Shown here in pieces: positions 18,039-26,600 of a DNA stretch of 64,000 nucleotides. The DNA comes from Solibacillus sp040273735 (GTDB lineage Bacteria > Bacillota > Bacilli > Bacillales_A > Planococcaceae): assembly GCF_040273735.1 (NCBI RefSeq), contig NZ_JBELZM010000003.1, positions 124,001 through 188,000 on the forward strand, written 5' to 3'. Every line of letters starts with the position of its first letter. The stretch's first letter is position 1. Both the position numbers and the translations under genes were made by a program. Below the pieces are notes generated by a model. The model had not been told where the DNA came from. It made no database searches and saw only the letters and a list, made by a program, of their open reading frames with translations.

Positions 18039-19784
18039 ATGTTTCGGAATCTAACATTTTTCACAAAAAATATTTTAGTAACAATACTGTCTATATTATG
18101 TGTGGGAACCATACTTATCGGTATCAGTTATTTCGTTCAGGGTTATTTACTTAAAGAACAGCTGAGAGAGCAGACTCAGCTAATTTCTGAATCGTGGTAT
18201 GAAAAGCTAGAAGGAAATGAAGTAGAACAATTAATGCAGGATACAGATGTTCAAAGTGACTTACATACTAAGTATACTGATATGTTCAACAAAATGAGTG
18301 AATACAATCCGATCGTAGCGCAAGGGTATATTTACGGTGTTGAATTGTCTGGCGAAAAAAATAATGAAACAACTTTAATTTCTTTTGATAATGCAATTTG
18401 GGAAATGTTTTTAGGGGAAGGCCTGCAACCGGGTACTTTATATGAACAGCCGGAAATAGTTGTTGAAGGTTTGAAAGTTTTAAAAGAGACGGGTGAACCC
18501 CAGTTTACGGATATTTATAAAGATGCATACGGAACATGGGTAACTATTATGTATCCAATTTTTAATCCCCAAAATGATTTAATTGCCTATTATGCCATTG
18601 ATGTAGATGCATCAAGTGTTGGTGAAGGACAAATGGGCTTATTAAAATGGTCTTCAATGATACTAATCGTATTATTGGCTATTGCCCTAATTGTGCAATA
18701 TTTCGTCATTAAGTCACAACTAAAGCCTTTAACTTATTTATTAGAAGGTATTAATAAAGCAAGCAAAGGTGATTTAACAGTAAGCCTGCCTGAAGGAAAA
18801 GATGAATTGGGTACAGTAAATGCACGTTTTAATGAAATGATTGCCTCATTAAGAAATATTGTAAACAGTGTTAATGATTCTTCTAGCAAAGTAAAAGAGG
18901 ACTCGGTTCAACTGGAATCTGCCTTTACATCGACATTCCAAAGCTTCGATACGATTACAGGTGCAGTAAAGAATATGAAAACGAATTTAAAAGGGCAGGA
19001 AACTTCAATTGAAGAGGCAGCATTGTCAATGGAAGAAATGTCTAGTCAGATTCAAACAATCGCAATAGATGTAACAGATGTATACAAATATGCAGAAGAG
19101 GTTACATCGTATTCAAAAGATGGAAGTAAGTCGACTGCAGAAGTAGCAGATCAAATGGAAGTGATTGTGGCGAATGTCGAAAATTCAAATCAGAATATCG
19201 GCACTCTTGTAAAATTGTCAGATGAAATCGGTAAGTTTTTACAAGTCATTACCGATATTTCGGATGCGACTAATTTATTGGCATTAAATGCAAGTATTGA
19301 AGCAGCGCGTGCAGGTGAGCATGGAAAAGGATTTGCCGTCGTAGCACAGGAAGTAAAGAAACTTTCCGAGCAGTCAGCAAAATCAACAGAAGGTATTCAG
19401 GAACTGATTTTGCGTGTGCGTGAAGCCGTAACTGAAGCCCAGAAGTTTATGGAAAGCATAAAAATAGGCGTTGATGGCGGTAAAGCTTCTACACAGCAAA
19501 CAAATGAAATGTTCAATAAAATCTACGAATTCAATAAGGAAATTACGAATAAGTTGCAATCTGTATCATTTGCAACTGAGGAAATTTCTGCTGGGGTGGA
19601 AGAATCTGCAGCAATGATTATTACATTATCAACAAATGCCAGTGAAATTGTTGACGGATATGAAGGAATCGCGATCAATGTTGAAAACCAACGCGGTACA
19701 TTAAGTAATATCCGCAGCATGTCCGAGAACTTGAAAATTACTTCTGAAGAGCTGGAAGAAGTCGTAAGTACAATAAAGAATTAA
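18039..19784 (+). CDS. Methyl-accepting chemotaxis protein
   Basis: Transmembrane chemoreceptor of 581 residues. TM1 lies near residues 12-34 and an extracellular sensor region near 35-202 (single-Cache-like, with an Asn/Tyr-rich FTDIYKDAYGTW strand). TM2 lies near 203-225, the HAMP domain near 226-278 (LKPLTYLLEGINKASKGDLTV), and then the signalling coiled coil. The CheA/CheW-binding hairpin tip is LNASIEAARAGEHGKGF. Ligand unknown. AAGGAAGG precedes the ATG. Its proximity to the NRPS-like gene is notable, but a long hairpin separates them. Confidence 0.95.
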   Translation: MFRNLTFFTKNILVTILSILCVGTILIGISYFVQGYLLKEQLREQTQLISESWYEKLEGNEVEQLMQDTDVQSDLHTKYTDMFNKMSEYNPIVAQGYIYGVELSGEKNNETTLISFDNAIWEMFLGEGLQPGTLYEQPEIVVEGLKVLKETGEPQFTDIYKDAYGTWVTIMYPIFNPQNDLIAYYAIDVDASSVGEGQMGLLKWSSMILIVLLAIALIVQYFVIKSQLKPLTYLLEGINKASKGDLTVSLPEGKDELGTVNARFNEMIASLRNIVNSVNDSSSKVKEDSVQLESAFTSTFQSFDTITGAVKNMKTNLKGQETSIEEAALSMEEMSSQIQTIAIDVTDVYKYAEEVTSYSKDGSKSTAEVADQMEVIVANVENSNQNIGTLVKLSDEIGKFLQVITDISDATNLLALNASIEAARAGEHGKGFAVVAQEVKKLSEQSAKSTEGIQELILRVREAVTEAQKFMESIKIGVDGGKASTQQTNEMFNKIYEFNKEITNKLQSVSFATEEISAGVEESAAMIITLSTNASEIVDGYEGIAINVENQRGTLSNIRSMSENLKITSEELEEVVSTIKN

Positions 19785-19790
19785 CGAAAT

Positions 19791-19873
19791 CAATTGCATA
19801 AAAAATACTAGGGGGGCATTTGAAATATTTTGAATGCACCCCTCGTCCAATTATGCAGTTGAATATTATTTTT
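19791..19873 (+). promoter_or_regulatory. Two-tier hairpin between chemoreceptor and NRPS-like gene (terminator or leader)
   Basis: An outer stem CAATTGCATAA (19791-19801) pairs with TTATGCAGTTG (19851-19861) with one G-T pair. It encloses GGGGGGCATT (19811-19820) and AATGCACCCC (19833-19842) with one mismatch. ATATTATTTTTTG follows, so it can act as a terminator for the chemoreceptor gene. It ends only about 20 nt before the ribosome binding site of the NRPS-like gene. Confidence 0.55.
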
Positions 19874-19894
19874 TGATGAAAGGTTGTTATTTAG

Positions 19895-22852
19895 ATGAAT
19901 ACGATATTACGCAAATTTAATAAGGTAGTACTTCAGCAAGGAGATGCTGTTGCTGTAAAGGAAAGAAACCGCCAATTAACATATACGGAATTACATGAAG
20001 AGTCGAACAAGATAGCGAGCTATTTAATCGGAAATGGACTTAAAAAAGGAGAATTTGTAGCAATTTATTTAAAGAGAAGTATTGATACTGTTATTTCAAT
20101 TCTTGGTGTTATTAAAGCAGGCGGAGTATATGTGTCATTGGATCCATCACATCCGAATGAACGGAACAGTTATATTATTGAGGATATTAAAACATCATTT
20201 ATTATTACGAATGCAAGCGCAGAACAAAATCTGCATACATTACAGCTTGATTCATCCATACATATTTTAAGTTTAGAACAATTAAACGATGAAACTCTGC
20301 CTCAATCATTTAAAGAGGTACAGGACCAGGCACAGGATGTGTGTTATACAATTTTTACATCTGGTACAACCGGTAAGCCAAAAGGTACATTGATTCGTCA
20401 ACAGGGAATTCTGAACTTGGTCGATTATATGCAAAACGATTGGCAAGTTACGAAACAAGATAAAATTTTGCAATTTGCAACATACAGTTTTGATGCATCT
20501 GTTTTAGATACATTCTTATCGTTATTAACAGGTTCATTATTATACTTAATCGATGATGAAGAGCGAATGTCCGAAAACAATTTCCTGGATGTAGTAAAAA
20601 ACGAAGGTATTACAATCATTCCAGTATTACCGACTGTATTCTTTAACCGGATTGTGAATCATATAACAGCTGAAAACTCGGATTTATTTGCTTCGGTAAA
20701 ACTTGTAGGTGTTGGAGGGGAGCTTCTAACAGGAGATTTAGCGAGAAACTTTAAATCGGTTGTAGGTGATCGGACAAGATTTTTCAATTTATACGGCCCA
20801 ACGGAAATTACGGTAATGGCAACAGCTTATGAGGTGCCGAGAGATCTTGCGCAAGATGTATATAGCGTGCCAATCGGGAAGCAATTACCTGGAAATAAAG
20901 TATATATCGTCAATGAACAGGGGCAGCTTTGCGCTGAAAATGAAATCGGAGAGCTATGGGTATCTTCAGTTGGAATTTCTTTAGGATACTTGAATAATGA
21001 AGAAAAAACGAAGGAAGTCTTTATTGAAAATCCATTTGATGCCGGACTTTTTGAAGGGAAGATTTATAAAACAGGGGATCTTGTGAAGCGGTTAAGTGAC
21101 GGCAATATCGAGTTTGTTTCAAGAAAGGATACGCAAGTTAAAATACGAGGACATCGAATTGAAATTGCTGAAATCGAAACGAAGATGAATGAAATGGAAT
21201 TTGTGAACAATTCGGTTGTTGTCGTTGAAAAAGAAGGCGAAGATCAAAACTTGAAAGCCTTCTTCACTTCAGCACAACAAATGGACTATACAATAATTAT
21301 CGATTCGTTAAAAAAAGATTTACCAAGCTATATGATTCCATCAAAGTTCATGCAGCTTGAGGATATTCCATTTGCGCCGACTGGTAAGGTAGACCGTAAA
21401 GCGCTGGAAAAAATCGAGGCGGAGCGCGTTTCTTTAACAAGTTCTCGGGAGATAATCGCACCGCGTAACCAAGTCGAAAAAGACCTTGTCGCGGTATGGG
21501 AAAAGGTATTGAAAATCGACGGGATAAGTGTAGCAGATAATCTGTTTGATATTGGCGGACACTCACTGAAAATCATTGAAATACTTGCGAACATAAAACA
21601 AACATATCCGAAATTAACGATAAAAGATTTCTTTGATTTAAAAACAGTTGAAAAGTTAGCGGAAAAAGTCCTTTATACAGCAATGAATGAAGTAGAACAG
21701 TTTACTGGAGAATTTACAAACTTAACAGAATGGCCTGTTATGTCAATCGATGAACAACTGCAGGATGTGAACACGGTATTGGTCACAGGAGCGACAGGTT
21801 TTTTAGGAAGTCATATCGCTTATCAATTGCTGGAGGAAGGGAAAAATGTCTATGTAGTAGTTCGCGGCGACAATGCAAGCGAGCGCATTAAGCAAATAAT
21901 GCTGCAATATTTTAACCGTGATATCAGTGCACAACTGACAATTGTAAACGGTGATTTAACAAAGCCGTACTTAGGTTTATCAAAAGAAGCCTTTTCGACC
22001 CTTTCTAAAAATCTTGATGCCATAATCCATTCGGCAGCAGATGTTCGACATTTCGGTGACCGAGAACATTTTGAGAAAGTAAATGTACAAGGAACAAAAA
22101 ATATTTTTGAACTTGTCGAATTTAACTCAGCTATCGTTTTTCACCATATTTCAACTGTAGGAGTTGTCCAGGATTTACTAACAGAAGGAAAATGGGAAAG
22201 TGTAAAGGATATGAATGAAATTCAGGAATATTTGCAGCTTGAAAGTGTCTATACAGATACAAAATTGAAGGCGGAAAAATGGATTTTAGATCAGGTAAAT
22301 GCAGGGAAACAAGTATTCGTCTACCGTATGGGAAATTTATCGGGACGATACAGTGACGGGCAATTCCAAAGCAACATACACGAAAATGCATTTTATCGTA
22401 TGCTGAAGCTGATGATTTTAGTTAACAAAGCACCAAAAGTTCAATGGATGGTGGATTTCACACCAGTTGATTTTGCTGCGGATGTAATTGTGAAATCTGT
22501 ACTGGCCAACGAGCAGTCTGTTCGTGTATTCCATGTATGTCATCCGGAACCGATTCCATTTGAAGAATTTGTGGGACTTTTAAATGAGCTTGATTTACAA
22601 ATTGAATTAGTCGATAAAGTCTATTACGAAAGCTATATTTTAAGTGACGGCATGACAGAGGAAGTAAAAAACCTTGCAGTTGCACAATTGGACGGGGACG
22701 GTGCGAACGATTCAAATGCCATCTTTGACAGCCGGACAACGATGCAGCTTCTAAAAATTAAAAACATGCCAACCGTAAATAAAGAGTATATTGGAAAGCT
22801 GATGGAATATGCTTCTGAACAACAATTTATAAAAATGACTGTACTTGTATAG
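19895..22852 (+). CDS. Single-module NRPS-like enzyme, A-T-R (adenylation, carrier, thioester reductase)
   Basis: 985 residues. The adenylation domain (about 1-510) has core motifs FTSGTTGKPKG (154-164), LYGPTEIT, KTGDL, RKDTQVKIRGHRIE and PTGKVDRK with the A10 lysine. The carrier domain has DNLFDIGGHSLK with the phosphopantetheine serine near 557. The C-terminal reductase has an NAD(P)H-binding VTGATGFLG near 629 and the Y...K pair (YTDTK) near 785. No condensation domain is present. It should activate an acid or amino acid, hold it as a thioester and release it reductively as aldehyde or alcohol. Pocket residues, aligned roughly to GrsA, look hydrophobic (Asp235 and Ala236 equivalents retained, Leu at the 239 position), suggesting an amino acid with an apolar side chain; this is tentative. 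The adjacent PPTase would activate it. Confidence 0.93.
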   Translation: MNTILRKFNKVVLQQGDAVAVKERNRQLTYTELHEESNKIASYLIGNGLKKGEFVAIYLKRSIDTVISILGVIKAGGVYVSLDPSHPNERNSYIIEDIKTSFIITNASAEQNLHTLQLDSSIHILSLEQLNDETLPQSFKEVQDQAQDVCYTIFTSGTTGKPKGTLIRQQGILNLVDYMQNDWQVTKQDKILQFATYSFDASVLDTFLSLLTGSLLYLIDDEERMSENNFLDVVKNEGITIIPVLPTVFFNRIVNHITAENSDLFASVKLVGVGGELLTGDLARNFKSVVGDRTRFFNLYGPTEITVMATAYEVPRDLAQDVYSVPIGKQLPGNKVYIVNEQGQLCAENEIGELWVSSVGISLGYLNNEEKTKEVFIENPFDAGLFEGKIYKTGDLVKRLSDGNIEFVSRKDTQVKIRGHRIEIAEIETKMNEMEFVNNSVVVVEKEGEDQNLKAFFTSAQQMDYTIIIDSLKKDLPSYMIPSKFMQLEDIPFAPTGKVDRKALEKIEAERVSLTSSREIIAPRNQVEKDLVAVWEKVLKIDGISVADNLFDIGGHSLKIIEILANIKQTYPKLTIKDFFDLKTVEKLAEKVLYTAMNEVEQFTGEFTNLTEWPVMSIDEQLQDVNTVLVTGATGFLGSHIAYQLLEEGKNVYVVVRGDNASERIKQIMLQYFNRDISAQLTIVNGDLTKPYLGLSKEAFSTLSKNLDAIIHSAADVRHFGDREHFEKVNVQGTKNIFELVEFNSAIVFHHISTVGVVQDLLTEGKWESVKDMNEIQEYLQLESVYTDTKLKAEKWILDQVNAGKQVFVYRMGNLSGRYSDGQFQSNIHENAFYRMLKLMILVNKAPKVQWMVDFTPVDFAADVIVKSVLANEQSVRVFHVCHPEPIPFEEFVGLLNELDLQIELVDKVYYESYILSDGMTEEVKNLAVAQLDGDGANDSNAIFDSRTTMQLLKIKNMPTVNKEYIGKLMEYASEQQFIKMTVLV

Positions 22853-22880
22853 AAAATGAATTTGGCATAAATGAAAATGT

Positions 22881-23384
22881 ATGTTGAAGCTATATATAAT
22901 TAATAATTGGACATTGAAAGTAAATCAAAATAGTGCAAGAAGCAAATGGGCACTGTCGCTAATTGAAGATCAATTAGGAATTTCTACAATTAAAAAAAGT
23001 GCTACTGGCAAACCTTTTTTTGTGGATGCCCCTTACTATATCAATTGGTCCCATAATGATACAACCCTTGTCTATGTTTTAAGCGAACGCGGTCAAGTAG
23101 GTGTTGATATAGAGGAAGAAAATTTATTTTATGATGAACATCTTCATGGCTGGGTGTTACATGAAGAGGAAAAAAGAAGAATTGTTAATGGTACGGAGTT
23201 TTCAGAGGTTTGGACGAGAAAAGAAGCTATATTAAAATGTACTGGAGAAGGCATTCATGAAAAGATGAATGAGTTTAGCAGTTATCAAACGACGAATTTT
23301 ACTGTGACTACATTATATATGAATAAGGTTTGTATTAGTGTCTGCAGTGAATATGATGAGGGAATTGAGTGCATCGTATGCTGA
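22881..23384 (+). CDS. Small Sfp-type 4'-phosphopantetheinyl transferase
   Basis: 167 residues, shorter than Sfp (224) but with the defining motifs: NWSHND, the metal-binding GVDIEEE (Asp near 75, Glu near 77) and WTRKEAILKCTGEG (Lys near 114, Glu near 115). It transfers phosphopantetheine from CoA to a carrier-domain serine. It starts 28 nt after the A-T-R enzyme, has no clear ribosome binding site of its own and ends at a terminator. It is therefore almost certainly the dedicated activator of that enzyme, expressed from the same transcript. Confidence 0.88.
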   Translation: MLKLYIINNWTLKVNQNSARSKWALSLIEDQLGISTIKKSATGKPFFVDAPYYINWSHNDTTLVYVLSERGQVGVDIEEENLFYDEHLHGWVLHEEEKRRIVNGTEFSEVWTRKEAILKCTGEGIHEKMNEFSSYQTTNFTVTTLYMNKVCISVCSEYDEGIECIVC

Positions 23385-23416
23385 AACCTGCTGTACAATT
23401 TCCAATAAAATGAGAA

Positions 23417-23462
23417 AAACCATTAATTTTCCGGTTGTCGGGAAAGTTAATGGTTTTTTTTT
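23417..23462. terminator. Terminator between PPTase and CoxG-like gene (probably bidirectional)
   Basis: AACCATTAA and TTAATGGTT outer arms with TCC/GGA inner pairs, then T9. The convergent neighbour ends within the T run. Confidence 0.85.
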
Positions 23463-23914
23463 TAGTTTACATCATGTAGGGCAGTAAGCTTTGTTTCAAT
23501 TGAGTTCGTTAAATCCGTCGTTGCTTTAGGTACGAAATTTTCCAATACAGGGTTGATCATCATCCCCATAAATCCGCCGGCAGATAAATCCAGGCTACCT
23601 GTAACTTGAGCGGATTCGTTATTGCCGCATGCAATATTAAAATAGCCGTTACCGTCAAAATTGTCGGATATTCCTTTAATGTTAAACTTTACATCAGTTG
23701 GCTCGATAGATTCCGTAATATCGACTTGAAGTGTAATCTTTTTTCTTGTGAACCCTAAATCTGCTAGTAAAGTCCAAGTGAACTGTTTATCATGCTGTGC
23801 TTCGTGTTCGATATAACCTGGGATTAATGGTGCCCAATTATTGTAATCCTTTAGAAAATTCCATATTACATCGTTTGATAATGGTAATTCCACTGTATGG
23901 ATAGCGTTCGGCAT
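23462..23914 (-). CDS. SRPBCC-fold protein of the CoxG family
   Basis: 150 residues beginning MPNAIHTVELPLSNDVIWNFLKDYNNWAPLIPGY, the hallmark start of CoxG-like (carbon monoxide dehydrogenase subunit G) START-fold proteins. The C-terminal helix is VPKATTDLTNSIETKLTALHD. The start ATG 23914 follows AGGAGG; in-frame codons upstream belong to the leader. No CO dehydrogenase genes are present, so a hydrophobic-ligand or membrane-associated role is more likely than CO metabolism. It stands alone. Confidence 0.85.
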   Translation of the reverse strand: MPNAIHTVELPLSNDVIWNFLKDYNNWAPLIPGYIEHEAQHDKQFTWTLLADLGFTRKKITLQVDITESIEPTDVKFNIKGISDNFDGNGYFNIACGNNESAQVTGSLDLSAGGFMGMMINPVLENFVPKATTDLTNSIETKLTALHDVN

Positions 23915-24131
23915 AATAATTCCTCCTAAATAATCAATTAGCATAACAAGTAAATTATTTCCAAAAATTACTGCTGTAAATAGTATGCTAAATAATGAAT
24001 AGGAATTCAATAAAAAAAACAAAAATTTTCTCCAATAAACAGTAAAAATACCGCTTGGGTAAATTATTTGTTTTAATGAAACAGTTTACTAATATGTGGA
24101 TTTATTGAACAATTAAATTTATTTAAAAAAT

Positions 24132-24174
24132 TTATAATAATTCACTTGATTTTATAATTATTCATTTGTATAAT
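24132..24174 (+). promoter_or_regulatory. argF promoter with overlapping tandem operator-like repeats
   Basis: TTGATT (24146-24151), 17 nt, TATAAT (24169-24174). Two near-identical 13-mers, TTATAATAATTCA (24132-24144) and TTATAATTATTCA (24152-24164), start exactly 20 bp apart and overlap the -35 region and spacer. They resemble ARG-box half sites (TGAAT-type on the other strand), so an ArgR/AhrC operator is plausible but unproven. Confidence 0.5.
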
Positions 24175-24205
24175 AAAACCAACATAAAGCTCACAGAGGT
24201 GTGTA

Positions 24206-25174
24206 ATGATGAAATTATTAGAAGAGGTGCAATTAAAGCCCGTTGAAAGTTTACAAGGAAAAGACTTATTAACACTGCTTGACTATACGAGTGAAGAAGT
24301 GAAGCAACTGCTTGAACTGGCGACACAGTTGAAAACAATAACAAAAGCGGGCAAATGTCCACGATTATTGGAAGGTAAAACACTTGGCATGATCTTTGAA
24401 AAAAGTTCAACTCGTACACGTGTATCGTTTGAAGTAGGAATGCAGCAGCTCGGGGGATATGGCATGTATATGAATGCACGTGATATGCAAATTGGGCGTG
24501 GTGAACCGATCTCCGATACAGGAATGGTTTTGTCAGGTTATTTAGACGGAATTATGATCCGTGCCAACTCCCATACGATGGTGGAAGAATTGGCTCATAA
24601 TGCGTCGATTCCGGTCATTAATGGATTAACGGATCTTGATCATCCATGTCAGGCATTAGCTGATCTTGAAACAATTGCCGAAAATAGAGGGGAATTGAAA
24701 GGATTAAAAATCGCATATGTAGGTGATGGCAATAATGTAGCACATGCGCTTATTGTTGCTGCAGCACATGTTGGTATGCATGTAGCAGTTGCAACCCCAC
24801 CAGGATATGAATGCGATGCGCATCTTATTGAAAAAGCACAAGTGATTGCTTCTCGTAACGGCAGTACAATTATCGTGACTAATGACCCAGTGGCGGCTGT
24901 TACAAATGCAGATGCTGTTTATGCAGATGTATGGACATCTATGGGGCAGGAGGAAGAAACGCAAAAACGACTGAAGGATTTTGCGAAATACCAGATTAAC
25001 GATGAATTGGTAGCCCATGCAAAGCCGGATTATATGTTCCTTCATTGTTTACCGGCGCATCGTGAGGAAGAAGTTGCGACGTCAGTTATTGACGGTCCAA
25101 ATTCTTATATATTTGAGCAAGCAGAAAATCGCCTGCATGCACAAAAAGCAGTTTTAGTATCTTTATTGGCGTAA
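24206..25174 (+). CDS. argF: Ornithine carbamoyltransferase
   Basis: Condenses ornithine and carbamoyl phosphate to citrulline. 322 residues with the carbamoyl-phosphate motif EKSSTRTRVSFE, DHPCQALAD, GDGNNVAHAL and the ornithine-binding HCLPAHR. The anabolic ArgF type is suggested because it stands alone with its own promoter rather than beside arcA or arcC; a catabolic role cannot be excluded. AGAGGTG lies before two consecutive ATG codons (24206, 24209). A long structured 3' region follows. Confidence 0.95.
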   Translation: MMKLLEEVQLKPVESLQGKDLLTLLDYTSEEVKQLLELATQLKTITKAGKCPRLLEGKTLGMIFEKSSTRTRVSFEVGMQQLGGYGMYMNARDMQIGRGEPISDTGMVLSGYLDGIMIRANSHTMVEELAHNASIPVINGLTDLDHPCQALADLETIAENRGELKGLKIAYVGDGNNVAHALIVAAAHVGMHVAVATPPGYECDAHLIEKAQVIASRNGSTIIVTNDPVAAVTNADAVYADVWTSMGQEEETQKRLKDFAKYQINDELVAHAKPDYMFLHCLPAHREEEVATSVIDGPNSYIFEQAENRLHAQKAVLVSLLA

Positions 25175-25192
25175 AACAAACAGCAGGCAGTT

Positions 25193-25402
25193 GGCATTGT
25201 ACTACGGGTTGTAGTCGCCGCTGCGAATCATACATTATTTATGGGCAGGAAGGGCAAATAAATAATGTAGTAGACCTACATGAATAACAACGGGAGACGC
25301 TGTGACGATTCGTGAAGAACTACAAGTGATGTCTGTATTCAAGATGGAATGCCCCATCACTACATAGAAAAAGCAATCCGGGAGACGCTGGATTGCTTTT
25401 TT
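25193..25402 (+). ncRNA. Candidate structured RNA downstream of argF (unrecognised family)
   Basis: Nested complementary arms are visible: GGCATT (25193-25198) with AATGCC (25348-25353), TTGTAGT (25209-25215) with ACTACAA (25319-25325), CGAATC (25224-25229) with GATTCG (25307-25312), and a perfect 12-bp TACATTATTTAT stem (25231-25242 with 25258-25269). A competing pair GTGATG/CATCAC (25326-25331, 25355-25360) would cross the outer stem. CGGGAGACGCTG occurs twice (25291-25302, 25379-25390). It ends at a terminator. No clear own promoter is seen, so it may be an argF 3' UTR or processed sRNA. Confidence 0.5.
25368..25402 (+). terminator. Terminator of argF / structured RNA
   Basis: AAAAAGCAATCC (25368-25379) and GGATTGCTTTTT (25390-25401) form a perfect stem around GGGAGACGCT, followed by further T. 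Confidence 0.93.
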
Positions 25403-25443
25403 GTATTGAATCATAATTGAATGATGGGTGGTTAAGCTAAATG

Positions 25444-25653
25444 TTAGCTGACAAATTGTTTTGCTAATTTTTGTGAAAAATCTTTTCGCTCACTTTCGCT
25501 TGCGCTGTTCCACCATTTTTCCAGAAATACACCAAGGCCTGGAAGTAAATGTTCCTCGCCCCGCGCAATTGCATCATTGACGATATCCTGAAATTCAGCG
25601 GCATCTGAGCCCATTACATTGGCAGTAATTGCTTGTCGAATTTGAAAATCCAT
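25444..25653 (-). CDS. sspI: Small acid-soluble spore protein SspI
   Basis: 69-residue minor spore core protein, beginning MDFQIRQAITANVMG and continuing LPGLGVFLEKWWN, which matches the SspI family. Made in the forespore. AAAGGAGG precedes the ATG. Located divergently next to ysgA, as in B. subtilis. Confidence 0.95.
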   Translation of the reverse strand: MDFQIRQAITANVMGSDAAEFQDIVNDAIARGEEHLLPGLGVFLEKWWNSASESERKDFSQKLAKQFVS

Positions 25654-25672
25654 ATGAAACCTCCTTTTCCCA

Positions 25673-25702
25673 TACTTTGTTCAAAATAATAAACTTTATA
25701 CA
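25673..25702 (-). promoter_or_regulatory. Possible sigma-G promoter of sspI
   Basis: On the minus strand TGTATA (25702-25697), 17 nt, CAAAGTA (25679-25673). It matches five of six and five of seven sigma-G positions. The implied leader is very short, which lowers confidence. Confidence 0.35.
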
Positions 25703-25776
25703 TGGCATTGCATTATGGATTACAAAATAATTGTGATAAAATATACAATCGAGTACGTAAAAAAGGACGGGAAATC

Positions 25777-26538
25777 ATGAAAAGAATCGAATCGACACAA
25801 AATGCGCTAGTAAAGCATTGGAAAAAGCTTGTTACACAACGTAAAGAACGTGAAAAAACAGGAGAGTATATAGTAGAAGGTTTTCATCTAGTGGAAGAAG
25901 CGTTAAAACATAAAGATCAAATCGTGCAAATCATTGTGCGTGATGGTGTTGACCTACCATTATTATGGACAATAGACGAAGTGGTATTAGTACACGTAAA
26001 TGATGCAGTCTCAAAAGAAATTGCGGAAACTGAAAATTCCCAAGGGGTATTTGCCCATTGTAAACAACGCCAAATTTCTGAAGATGAACAATTTAATTGG
26101 CGCAAGGTACTTTTAGTCGATGCGGTCCAAGATCCGGGAAATATCGGCACAATGATCCGAACTGCAGATGCTGCAGATATAGATGCAGTTATTTTAGGGA
26201 AAGGCAGTGTCGATGCATTTAATCCGAAATCTTTGCGTTCCGCCCAAGGCTCTCATTTCCATATTCCAGTCGTACGTGGCGACTTGTTGGAATGGGTGGA
26301 AAATCTGCAGGCTGATGGTGTTCGTGTATACGGTACTTCATTGGATGAATCGATCTCTTACAAAAAAGTGGAAGCGAGTGATTCATTTGCATTAATTGTG
26401 GGTAATGAAGGGAGTGGCATTAATCCGCAAATTTTGGCAAAAACAGACCAGAACATCATCATTCCTATTTTGGGCGGGGCAGAATCACTGAACGTTGCGG
26501 TGGCAACAGGTATTTTATTGTATGCATTTGTAAAATAA
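25777..26538 (+). CDS. ysgA: TrmH/SpoU-family RNA 2'-O-methyltransferase YsgA
   Basis: SAM-dependent SPOUT methyltransferase of 253 residues, expected to 2'-O-methylate rRNA or tRNA ribose. Substrate-binding N-terminal domain (EYIVEGFHLVEEAL), then SPOUT motif 1 QDPGNIGTMIRTADA, motif 2 LIVGNEGSGI and motif 3 IPILGGAESLNVAVATGI, with the trefoil knot. The start at ATG 25777 follows AAAAAGGACGGG; a further upstream ATG in frame has no ribosome binding site. Sits between sspI and, distantly, pheST as in B. subtilis. RNA target unknown. Confidence 0.9.
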   Translation: MKRIESTQNALVKHWKKLVTQRKEREKTGEYIVEGFHLVEEALKHKDQIVQIIVRDGVDLPLLWTIDEVVLVHVNDAVSKEIAETENSQGVFAHCKQRQISEDEQFNWRKVLLVDAVQDPGNIGTMIRTADAADIDAVILGKGSVDAFNPKSLRSAQGSHFHIPVVRGDLLEWVENLQADGVRVYGTSLDESISYKKVEASDSFALIVGNEGSGINPQILAKTDQNIIIPILGGAESLNVAVATGILLYAFVK

Positions 26539-26558
26539 ACAGGTGAAAATTTAAACGA

Positions 26559-26600
26559 GGGATTTTGTAAGTAAGTACTTATAAAATCCCATTTCTTTTA
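26559..26600 (+). terminator. Terminator of ysgA
   Basis: GGGATTTT (26559-26566) and AAAATCCC (26583-26590), with inner TAAGT/ACTTA pairing, then a T-rich tail. Confidence 0.75.

Noticed and set aside
25193..25353. 6S RNA
   Set aside because: The nested rod shape is suggestive, but the central bubble and sequence do not match what I know of Bacillus 6S RNAs; left as unrecognised.
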